Translations under genes and position numbers: made by a program
The notes under the pieces: generated by a model
The model's database searches: none
What the model was told of the DNA's origin: nothing
The model's input: only the letters and a program-made list of their open reading frames with translations
Assembly: GCF_003672135.1 (NCBI RefSeq)
Contig: NC_039514.1
Coordinates: 1,240,001 to 1,304,000 of the forward strand
Reading direction: 5' to 3'
Source of the DNA: Ooceraea biroi
Taxonomy: Eukaryota > Arthropoda > Insecta > Hymenoptera > Formicidae
Length of the DNA: 64,000 bases
Shown here: in pieces, positions 29,601 through 41,600 of the stretch
How the letters are laid out: each line of letters starts with the position of its first letter
Numbering within the stretch: the stretch's first letter is position 1

Positions 29601-32600
29601 GCAGCCTCGACGACGACGTGAGCTCATCGTCCAGAAATTCCGCAACGACCGCGCAATTAAACAATTTGCAGGAGCCGAGTGAAGCGAACGAACGGGTTGG
29701 TTGGTTTGTTGGTGCCGCTTTTCTCGGGAATCGTAGAGCCTTTTTAGTGAGGCATTAGATCCCGCCCAGAGTTTATAACGTCGTGTTGACGTTACGGCGT
29801 TGCTTTTTGTCGCGAGTCAGCGAAATCAAATTGCAATCATCGTCGCCTTTTCCGGAATTAAACGTCCATCGTCTCTCCGTTAGTCAGCTCGGACTGCCGG
29901 ACACCTTATGAGGATAAAACGACGATGCGATCCAGTTTTGGAGCTCATGAAACGGCTCGTGACTAAGTGCGAGGTGCGTCATGAGTCTGACAGATGCTAT
30001 ATTCACACGTCGCTGACGGATACTATTCAGCCAGATCTTATCTCTCATTATGCGATGATATGTTGCGCCTCTCTCATGACGGGCAGAAATAAGTATGAAG
30101 AAAATGTTCTCGAGTCGCGCCGACATGGAGAAGAAAGCACGGAAGAATTGTAGTAGGCGCATTCCTCGATGAAAGGCGCCCACTCGCTCGAGAGCGGCTG
30201 GGAGGCATCGAAAAAAAAAGTAATAATTAGAAGGCGCCTTGGACTAAGGCACCAACTCTGCACCGTTCTAACGAGGCCAATTAACACTTGATCCTGCTTG
30301 AATTATGATCGAGCTACCAATCTCCAGCAGGCGTCGTGTTCCTTTTCCTTCTTTGTCGCCGTTTCATTAAATCAATTCCTTTTTCACACGTGTGAACCCA
30401 TGGCTTTTTCGAGAAAAGGTTTTCCGCTTGGATTCATGTAAATCTTTAGCGTCGCGCGGCAGCGCTTGATGTTAGGTCTGCTGATGCACATCGAGAAGTG
30501 CAAAGAACCATATTTAATTGAGAAACTCCGATCATGGTTGTTCTACTTCTAAATAAAAGAAATGACCCGATAATGCACATTGAGGATACGTAATCGTGCA
30601 CCGACGCACGCACACACGCGCGTGGACTACGAATTACAGTAGCTCCATTCATTCCTCGTAACTCGATTAAGGGTCGGTCATACAACTCGAGCTCGTCTCC
30701 TGTAACGCTCGGATTTCTTTATCAAGCGTTTCATCACCGAAATCATTTTCGATTTAATATTTTTTTGTTTCGTTTCATTCATGTCCTGCCAGGTCAAGTG
30801 CATCGAGTGAATTCCAAGCTGCTGTCCCTTATCTCGATACATTCCTTGATTCATCTAAAACTTCTCGAAACCGGAAAGGATGAAATATTTTCTCTTTGAA
30901 CGGAGAAAGCTTCCTCTTATTCACTTGTCGTCGATGCCGACGCGAGTCCAAGATCGGAATAGTATCTTACCGACGAGAATAACACCCTTGCAAAGCGCGA
31001 AGAGAAGGCAGATTATAAATAGGTCGACCACCGACGACCGAGTGCATCCGTTGTTGCTCCACGGGTGATAGCACTATCACGATTCCCTGGTAATACGCGT
31101 CATCGATTACTGCTGACGCTACCAGTGAACAATTAGTTCACTGGACTCACATTTAACGAGGAAATACAGGAATCAAGAGTCAAATAAATAGATTGACATT
31201 TCTGAACAAACTCATCTCATGAGAGCTCGCTGAGCACTTGAGGCCTAGTTTGCGATATCCATGCCGTTTCGGGAGAGGAGACAGCACGTTGGTGTTCAAT
31301 CGATGGCGCCGATCGCTGGCTTTATATCTGCTTTTTCGTGGTGGATCGCCGTCGTGATCGCCAACGACGACGACGACAACGACGACGACCGGATTGATGT
31401 AATTGCGTGACTGACAGCTCGTCTAAAGTGACCGATCGACTGTCAAGGGGCTGGGTGCTGGTCGCGTTCATAACGTACGTACGTGCACGTATGTAGAAGA
31501 AGGCCAGATCCTAAGGGACGTCGGGCGAGCCACCGGATATTCTCACACACGCACACACGCCCGTACCCGCGCGCGTTTTCTTGCGAGGGCATTACAGTCC
31601 GTTTTGCAGCGGCCGCGTCGGAATGGCAGTGACCCTGTCAGCCGTCTTCCATCAGTCGTGGCCCGACAATTTGCTACTTGCGGTTAGCATCGGCGACTAA
31701 TTACGGGGTCGACGGCGTTAATGGCACTCGTAATTTTTTATGGGCACTGCCGACGCAGCGTCGATTTGAGCGATCGATAAGAATGACTGTGAGAATTGAA
31801 AAAGTTTATTTTTATTGAAGGCTGTAAATTTAGAAGTTTTTAGGATACGTACAGTTTTGGATACGAGAAAGGAAACTTTGGAAATTGTCGTCAATTTTAT
31901 GAGAGTCCCAGAGAGAGTGGTTCCGTTGCACTCCATATCTTCAAATACTTTCAAGTGCGGTCGCGTTATCTAGTTAACGAGCGCAGATACTCGGTGGCTA
32001 TTTTTCGGACCAGGGTTCATCGTGGAACGTGTAACTTGCATTCACGGATGAGGAGAGCGAAACGCGGAGGCGTCACGGCGGAAGATCGATCTGGGATTAA
32101 TGACGCGTGTATACGCGCGCTACTTTTGCTCGTGCGTGCAGCCGCTCTTTAAAGCGACGCCACTCCGCTTCCTAGTCGATAACGCGTGAACCGTCAGGAA
32201 TACGTACATACGCAACAACTTTGAGGCAATTTTCTGAAATAATTTAACAGAGAAAATGTTCGTTGTTACTACCTGAATTTTTCTTGGCAGACAATAGTCG
32301 TGATAAAAAGTATTCGTTCTAGCTGTGCCGTCCCGCGTCGGAAGAAGCATGAGCGATACGATATAATTGTCTGCTTCCTGTTTTAGGGTACTGGGGCTAC
32401 CACAGGCAGGGTTCTTGTCAGGCTGGTTTAGGCGCCGCGGTATCCAAGGTAAGTCAGACAATATACATACTTCATTTACAAGTAGTATTTGCAGGAAAGA
32501 TCCATTAAAAACTGTACTTGAATATTTGTCGTGTTTCTTTAAGATGTTCTCCAAGTTTCAAGCGATAACCAAAAGCGCATCGCGCGGATGTAAATATGGT

Positions 32601-35600
32601 AACCCCATGGTATCCCTCTTTCTCTGTTTCTCGGTGGTTGTAACGTTCCGAAAGACTTAGAAGATGGCACGAGGGGGAGGATCGGCGAGGGCCGAATATG
32701 GCCAGGAATGCGAATTCCTACCTTACGCACCTTCACCATCATTCCGGGCATTCGTATTCGTGCCATGGCGCATCCGCGCACGTTGCAGCGAAGCCAATCA
32801 TCGGGACTTTCTCTCTCTCTCTCTTTTTCTTTTTTTCTCGTGTACGATTGTCTTGTCCAAAGCTCTCTACACCGACCGGCAGATCCCAGGGCCCGATGGG
32901 CCAGGACCGTAGGCGTCTCCGCGCGGTCTTTTCATCCAAGAAGCATCTCCGTACGTAGGATAATTGTTGCACCTGTACAATCCACGCACGAGTCGATACA
33001 CTCCCATACTCTTGCAATCGCTAATAATAAATATCGGCTGCAGTCATTGACAAATCGGTGGCCGCCGCAACCTTTTACCCATTGACGCAACAAAATCCAA
33101 ACTTAACGGTTTCGTCTAAAATTCTCCATGCAGAGATCTATCTCGCGCGAAAGATCGCGCCAATGCTCATTCAAACTCATTCCCCTTATCGTGAGCATCA
33201 AGTCGTTCGGAATCAGGAACGGTGCTCAAGCTCGCGCTTGGAGTACTCGCGCGACGAGTAGCTTTATCGCGCAGCGGGACGGCTGCGATCGCCGGCGGAG
33301 AAATAGTGAGACAATTCCGCGGCTACTCAGCCGACTATCTTGCCGCGGATGTATAATTCAGAATTGCGCGACCATATCGCGGATGTTTAATGCATGCCGC
33401 GACCCGGCTTCTAGCTCCGCTTCAGCATTCAATGTTAATACCCCGCCCGCGCTCAATCCCAATCACGTACGCCTCTTGCTTACGGTGCATACTGCAGATG
33501 TGATAATTTCAGGTATACGTGATAGCCGCTCCGGGCCGACATCCTCCTCTATCCCCCGTAATTTCTGTACCCCTGTGCATCCGGCCGCTTTCGGAAAACA
33601 AACGCCATTGTACGGCGACTCGGGACTCCACCGGGGACTTCTCGCGTGCTCCTCGCTAAATCGCGGGAACGTGATTTAGAGGCCCTCTCGACGCCATCGA
33701 GAACGCAATGGACCGTCGATCTTCGCGTTGAACCGCCGCTGCTGGTACCAACCTTTGTCGTGCCTGGTACCACGGCTTATCCGCCCAGCGATCTAGACGA
33801 GATCGATCGATAGCCGATCGGTATCAATCTATACAACTCGGCTTTCTGTCCGGTCCCTCTCGTGCACGGTCCTTGATTCGACGATTGAAATATAAGCCGC
33901 CCAGTTCCTTTCGTACGAGCTTATTCTTCCAGTCGAGTCCCAGGAAGAGAAATTCATTCCGTATTGGGCTCGATGCGGACCGATCGGCGAGATCATAAAC
34001 AAAACGCATAAAATTGTCGTCGTCTTTTAGAGGCACGTTTAGAAGTAACGCGAGAGAAAGGACGTAGAGTGACTGCGATTGTCGCGGCTTTATCGCAACG
34101 TTGAATTACCGTGCTCGTAAATTGAGACACCGGTTGCGCTTGCCCTCGCCTTTGAAAAACGTGATTTTTCCGATCCAACCACCATTTGTGCCTCCCATTA
34201 CCACGCATTAGCCGTTCGTCTGTGCCCGCGTCTGTGTCGTAGATCCACTCGTAACAGTTTCTTACTCCCTCGGAGTCCGGGCTCCCCGTTTCTTGCCCAA
34301 CGCCGCCAGTACAATCTCCCTGGCTGCATTCGGCATGCATTTAACCGCAGCACGCTTATAGACGCCGTGTGTGCACGCGTACCCGCTAGCATAAATTTCA
34401 CCATGGCCCCCATACGTATTTGGCCGCGCCGGCGGGGAAAGGAGTTATATTTCAATCTCGGACGGGGCCCCCGTGTCCCTCCCCTGTGTGTCTTCCTCGT
34501 CTTTTGCGGACCTCCCAACCCCTTTCGATCGGCGCCAGAACACAACTCGTGCCGGTCGTGTCTCGTGTAGACGCGGGGCGCAGTCCGACCGCTATTGTCT
34601 CGGTTGCAAATTTTTCGCGTGTATAAGCATCCAGCCCGAGCACCGCTCCATGGGGGGTACATCGTGTAGGACCCACTCGTCCCCATCTTCGGCCGCGTGT
34701 CGACCGCGACCCTCGACGACAAATGCACGTATTTGCTTACTACCATTCGGCTAATCTGTTTAGCGTACGGTGAAAACCGTCTGAAACGAGACGAGAGAGA
34801 ATGTTGGAGCAATATTGATCGAGCTATGGACTTTGATTCAAGCTTGCAATAAAATTGTCATGAAAAATGTGCATGACATTGTACGCGTACTGGATTTCAG
34901 ACACTTAAAAGCGGGACCATTTTCTATTTTTTCTCTTTCAACATTCATTGAATCATCTATCCTAATCTTTCCACATGAGGAGCGCATCGATCATTGTCTT
35001 CCCACTTGCGTGAGTTGCGGGTCGAAAGAGATGGCGGAGAGGGTCGACCCCTGTGATTCACCTCACGGCACGTCAAAAAACGCATTCTTCGGGTTCGACC
35101 AGCAGAACGGCAGCACCTCGGCCCGGTCCGGCGAGAGGGGGTTAGAGACGGATGGCGCCGGAACACAAAAGTTACGGCTGTTGCACCCGGCTGCATCCGC
35201 GCCGAGGAACGCTGGGTGTGCACGTGACTCGGTCGCACGTTTGACATTGTTGAGCCGACGAGGAGGGTCCATTGTCTCTCTGCGGACCGTGCGAATCCGC
35301 TTCGCTTGGCCCGGGTATCGCGACTCGCAAATAATAATCCGCGAGACGGTAAACGAAAAAGGGGACACAAAGGGATGGTCTGGCGCCACCCTAAATCGTC
35401 ATACGTGCCTACCTACGAGAAAGGACTCCTTCAGTTTAAGACTCTTTCTCATTTCTTTTTCTTATACAAAAAAGAAAATTTTATTTTTTATTTGTTAAAA
35501 AGTACAATTTGTTCTTAAGCTACACACGTGATTAAATTGTTATAAACCGATGATTGTACCAAGCTTGAGAGAAGCTGGGGGACGCGAGTTCTTTGTGGAC

Positions 35601-38600
35601 ACCAATTCGATACGCGTATCTCGTTGCAGCCGGCATGATTTAAGAACGCTGTCATGTTGCAAAATGAACTTTCCACCGCGACAAAGATATCCGTCAACGT
35701 GTTAATCATCTCCCCGTGGATATCTGTTTCCACCGGTGTCTCCGACGAGCGTACTCGAAGACGGACAACCGTTCGTTATCGCGTCACTCGAGGACATCCT
35801 AACGAGGCGAAAAATTTGCGCCACCAAAGGGAGAGACCCGTCATCGTTGTCGTTCACGACGGACGTTGTCCGCGCAAGTCTCAAGCTCGCATGCAAGTAT
35901 ACGCGCGATGTCTCGCCGCCGTTGTTGCGGAGGAGAAAATCGGAGGGAAAGAACGTGCGGCTGCGAGAAGCAAACGGCAGGAGAGTTTCAGGTGGCCATT
36001 TAAGGCTCGGACATTTCGTTCTGTCACCGTGTTCCGTGTTCAGCGTCGTGCGACGAGGCCGCAAGGAGGCCACCTACGAGCCGGTAGGATTCTCTCTTCT
36101 CCACCCTCTTGGTCGCGGCTGCATTGTTTCATAAACGGCCGCCGTTTCTCATGATATGCAGAGTAAAACGAAACTAGACAGACACGCTCTTTTTCGCCGT
36201 GAAGCGCGCGTCTTTGCCATTCCGGGCGACGTCATTCGGTTTTCCGCTTCCACGTGGTGTCCTCTTTCTTCGACCATAATCCAATAATTCGCGGTAACAT
36301 TACTCGCCGTAATTTTTCACGCGGGATATCGCGTGTCGCAGGAGGAGAGTCGCTTACGAGTGCATCGCTGCGTAAAAGTGGAATCTCATATTACACGCTT
36401 CCATCCGCGTTGCGAATCCCCCTTCTTTCTCTCTCTCTTTCTCTTTTCTTCTTTATCTCTTTCTTTCTCGATGCACTCGCGCTAATGCGAGTCTCTCGTT
36501 TTCCACTTAATTCCGTAGAAATTGCATCTTACTTCCCTTTGGAGCGGCGGAACCGTCGCGTGGGCGAGCGCATCCGCGCGTGGGTGCTATCCCGTGAGAG
36601 TGTAACGACATTGTCACGCGGTTAACACTTTGATCCCAGCGATACCTCGCATGAGACTTTGGCAAATGTCAAATGGAATTTCCAAACCGGCCGTGTCACT
36701 CGACCTTTACTCGGCAGTTGTAAAATTTGGGTTTTACAAAACTTTATTTACAAAATGCTCCACGGATCTCTACATTAACGGCGTCGAAAGTTGTTGACTC
36801 ACCTGATCGTAACTTTAATATCGTTATAACGTTCAACGAACAATAGCATCCGTTTTGACAACGCGAGCAATGTGATTCGATCTGAAAGTATAATCGCGCA
36901 AAACCAGCGAGCGTTTCCCGTTCCGTTCTCTGTCTGTCTGTTGCCATCCATATTGCATGATCCTTATCGCGGAATGTACTCGCACATTCAAACTATTCCG
37001 CGATCATTCATGTAGACTGCCGATTAATATGTATGCGAGCCGTAATCTTTATTACTTCGGCACCGCCGTTAGGTGGATGCGTGGGAGTGGACCGTTACGA
37101 TGCGTAAAACATAAGTGTTCACGAGTGATCACGGTGTTTTTCAGGGTCGCGACCTCGACTATGACTCCGAACTGTCTTTTTACTGCACGAGTCCAAGCGC
37201 GGAGATTGCGATGATATTGTGACAACCGCAAACCTGTCGGCAAGAAATATTGTCCGTGAATTAATTGGCTATATGTCTCTTCAAAGTATATACTTTACTC
37301 ACCTCGCAGAATTCATCTGAAATCTGGTCATTCTGAATAATTAACACCGCAGGCAGCGAGAAACTGTTGCTGAGTGGGCGAACTTCCACGATTTCACTTT
37401 GATTCATTGGACGGTATTCGTTTCACAAGTGCCAACGGTGGAAGCACTTTCGATATACATTGCATGGGAATGACGGGCGCAAAGGGTCAACAGCGAGTCG
37501 AGTATGTCGACAATTTCGAGAGCCACTCGAGTTCTCACGTACCGATTCAACGAGGTCTTACATCGGCAGGCGTTGTATGAGCCTCTCGAGATGGATTCTT
37601 TCTCTTTCTCTCTCTCTCTTTCCGCGGTAAAGTATTAAAGTGTTACTTTAATCATTCCTACCCCCGCGTGAGAGAGAAATGTCCCGTTTCGAAAAACAAA
37701 CATCATGTCTCACAAATCATCGGAGTGGCAAACGCAAATGAAATTCTTGTCGTACACGAGCGGTGCCAACGGTTTCCGTTCTCCAGAATGCCTCATTCCA
37801 TGCGTTCTGCCTTTCGCGGATTCATTGCAGCAGTACAGCATGATCTTGATGGACAAACAGGAAATCGGCTGTTGGGTTAAAAAATTATTAGAAATAGATT
37901 TATAAAGAATACTTTCTCCACCACGGCAAGACTATTTCGTATTTAATTTTATTAATGACTTGCCTTTTGTTTGCAAAATGTTATATATAGAGACTTCTAA
38001 TAGCATACAGATGTGAAAAGATGCGCATGCTATCATTTTGTGTCGTCTATTGCTAATAGAAAAAAAGGGATATTTAAAACGGGTATAATAATATTATATA
38101 CCGCGCAAAGAGAGATCACGCAAATGCTTCTCGTTCTCTGCATTTGTTGTGCGACTTTATTTTCATAATTTTATATTATCTCAATGCCATGATTGTTAAT
38201 TATTAAAAAGACAGGTAAACCATTTTACCTTGTCGTGACATAAAACTGTTTTTACTTGAACTGTTTACCTTCAGATATTTTGATCGTTCGATCATTGGAA
38301 AAATCGATTGTTGCATCGATCGATTGTCGATCGATTGTCGATCGATTTTTTGTGTTATATATCAAGAAATCGCTGCTTTTCGTTGTTCTCCTACTGAGAG
38401 AAGCTTTTATCGCGAAGGCCACCGTGGTTCTCGTACGTTTAGCATGCGTGACGCGGCTGTGTGCAAACGCGTGCACAGCAAATGTGCGGCTTGCATATAT
38501 ACGAGCGGTTGATTTATCGCAACTCGAGCTCGCGCACGAGCCTTCCCCTATCTCGCCGCGTATTATCTTATAAATGAAAAAGAGAAAAATTAGACTTTCG

Positions 38601-41600
38601 TGGGTGCGTCCGTTTCCTGGTTGCGCGCCCAAGGCACCAAAGATCGTACGCGATCATTCATCGCTTCTTTCGTTTCGCGAATATTTCATCTGCAGAATAA
38701 TGCAGAAACAATCAAGCGCGAGTAGAATGTTGTGAAAGATAAATTGGGATTCGATCTTGCAAATGATGATTGTAAAGAGGGAACAAAATGCGAAATCTTC
38801 TTCACGAATTGTTATGAGAGAAAATAAAACTCTATGATTGCTTTATATTATATTTTGTCTATTTCAGAGTGGCGAGAGGCTCTTCATCGGAGCACCTGGC
38901 AGCTGGTACTGGCAAGGTAAGATCATTTATCAAACTTCTGCCTTGTAACGTCTGTATATCTTAGGACGGATGCGAGCCAAAAATATTTTATAATACATAA
39001 ATGCATATATTGTGACATATTGTTTATTATTTTTCTTTTTTTCAATCAAAATTATCTAATCCACGGCGTGGCGCGACTGAACGAGCGGAGGAACGGATGT
39101 TGATTTTATAGCGATTAGTGCGTGCGACACGTACGTCTTACTAATAATTCAGAGCGGAATTTCCTTTAAAAAATTGCAGGTCAGATATACTCGATCGCCA
39201 CTGCCATGAAGTTGAAGTTCGTGGCGACGATGTTCGTCACCGAAGCCGAAACATCAGGTATCGCGTACATTTGCAGGCCCCCTCGCCCGTAATTAAAATA
39301 CCGACCACTCTTACTTTCTCGCCCCCTAGCCCCCATTTCTAATAAGCTACCATTCTCTTGTATTGACGATTTCTTCCGTGCCAAATTAACAATGTGTCGC
39401 TTGTCGGCTCTTTCCGAGAGTGCGAAAGTTGAAGTGAAAGCCGACGATAATACTTCGCGTTAATCACAGGAAAGCGTCCTCTCGGAGGCAGGTTGACCAA
39501 GTAACACAGGATTCCACCCTTTTCACTTGCTTGGCAGTAACTCTAATCGTTTGTCATCATGCTTAACACACGATGCTTATTATTAATCATGAAACTGTTG
39601 AGTAACCACCAATGAAACCTGAAAATGTGTTAAACAGATTTTGATCGTCCTGTTGCGTATGATCAGGATGATCCATTATGTGTATTTACGACATAGTACA
39701 GTAGAAATTAAACAAATCGTAAAATTGTTTCTGTGCTTTCGATGACTGTTTTTCCTGACGAACAAGATTCAGTCGTAATCGCGACGATTAACGCGATGAT
39801 TTCTGTTTTAATTACTGCCAGATAAGTGGTGGGTGACGATTCCTAACAGGTGCGGGCCGCTTCTTACAGCTTCAGCAAGCTACAGATGCAGCAAGAGTCG
39901 TGTGGTAATACGGACCCAACTAGAAAGCTATATAATAATTTTAATCAGCTGAAGAGTTTGCGCCAACGTTGCTATATAGTGACGATCGCTTAACATTAAT
40001 AGCGAGAATCAATGCAGATTAATAATAGAAAAGCTTATTATTTCGTTGTTTCTACAAAATCTTGTGTAACACAATTAAACATACCTGAGTTTGCAAATCT
40101 GTTTCTGTATATTGTGCAGAATAATTTATTCTGAATGACAGTCACCTGTTAAATTGTTTTGAAACTGAAATCAACACGATTATTAAGTGTACTTTAACAT
40201 GACACACAAGATTTGCCGAAGCAATTTATGCGAACTATTTTCTGACTGCTAGCGAAGGCTTGGCAAGCCTTCCGAAAATCTTTGATTATCGTCGCGGTCA
40301 CGAAAACATTTGCATTTTCATCAAAACGCATCTGGTTCCTCTTATTAATCCTTTCATTGTCGGGATCGTTTTATAGGACAAGCGTTCTCGCAGCCTTTGA
40401 ACGGTCGGTCGAGAATAATGTTCACCAAGGAGGGACCCGCGAAAGAGGACGATAGTTACATGGGCTACTCTGTCGCGACTGGAGATTTCATCGGGAATGG
40501 CGATAGTGGTATGGCGGTTGGCGTTCCACGCGGTTCTGATCTTCTCGGCAAGGTGTGTGTGTGTGTTCAGAAAACATTCTACGCATTCAATGCGACGACG
40601 ACTGCGACAGAAGCGTGACGATAGAAAGATAGAGCAACTGATGCGAAAATGTGATCGTAGGTCATACTTTTCACGTCGAACATGACGAATCCTCGAAACC
40701 TCACCGGCGAACAGATGGGCGCATACTTTGGTTACGCCGTGACTTCCAGCGATATAGACGGAGATGGGTTGGATGACCTGATAGTTGGTGCACCCATGTA
40801 CACGATCCCGGATAACACGGAAATGAACATTGAGACCGGAAGAATTTACGTTATCTATCAGGGCGACGGCGCGGAGAAATACCGCAAGTTCGATACCAGG
40901 TATGAAGGGGAGCAAGTTGTAATGAGTAAAGATTACGTTTAACGCTATAAATGCACGGGCTATAAGTTCTCGCAAGAATGGATGCACTCTCGAGGCTATT
41001 TCCACTATTCCCAAGTTCATTAACGACTCTGACCCCAAGGGTTAGACGAGCCCTGTATCGCGCGCGTTCGTTGAACCGCAGTGATAATGCTTATCGTTAT
41101 CCAGAGACGGCGAAAGTAACCGCGGACGATTCGGCTTGTCGCTGGCCTCTCTGGGGGACATCGACCGTGACGGTTACGGTGACTTCGTTGTTGGCGCACC
41201 CTACGCTGGTCCAAATGGCCGCGGTGCCGTCTACATCTATCACGGCTCGCGAACTGGAGTATTGGAGAAGTACTCCCAGGTGATCCATGCGGAGGATCTG
41301 GACAATCCGGTAGAGACCTTTGGATTTTCGGTGGCCGGCGGCCTTGACCTCGACGGCAACATTTATCCGGATCTGGTGGTCGGCGCGTACGAGAGTGCAG
41401 CGGCAATGTTCTTCAGGTTTCTGTCAATTTTCCTTTGATTTTGAAGAATTTCTTTTACGGGACAAATTCTGAAGAAACTCTTGCCTTTTTGCAGGTCACG
41501 ACCAGTTATCAAGATGGACTCTTTCGTAATTTTTGACACTGAGTCCAAGTTGATATCCTTGGATACTAGAAACTGCACGCTTTCAGACGATACCAGAGTC

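Noticed and set aside
34198..36154. Several long open frames on both strands (for example 34815-35498 and 35654-36154).
   Set aside because: Located in a GC-rich intron block where stop codons are rare; no domain, no splice pattern, and overlapping frames on both strands compete.
40298..41038. Minus-strand open frame of 246 codons.
   Set aside because: Antisense to integrin exons 40377-40552 and 40661-40899, which encode clear propeller repeats; it has no recognisable motif.
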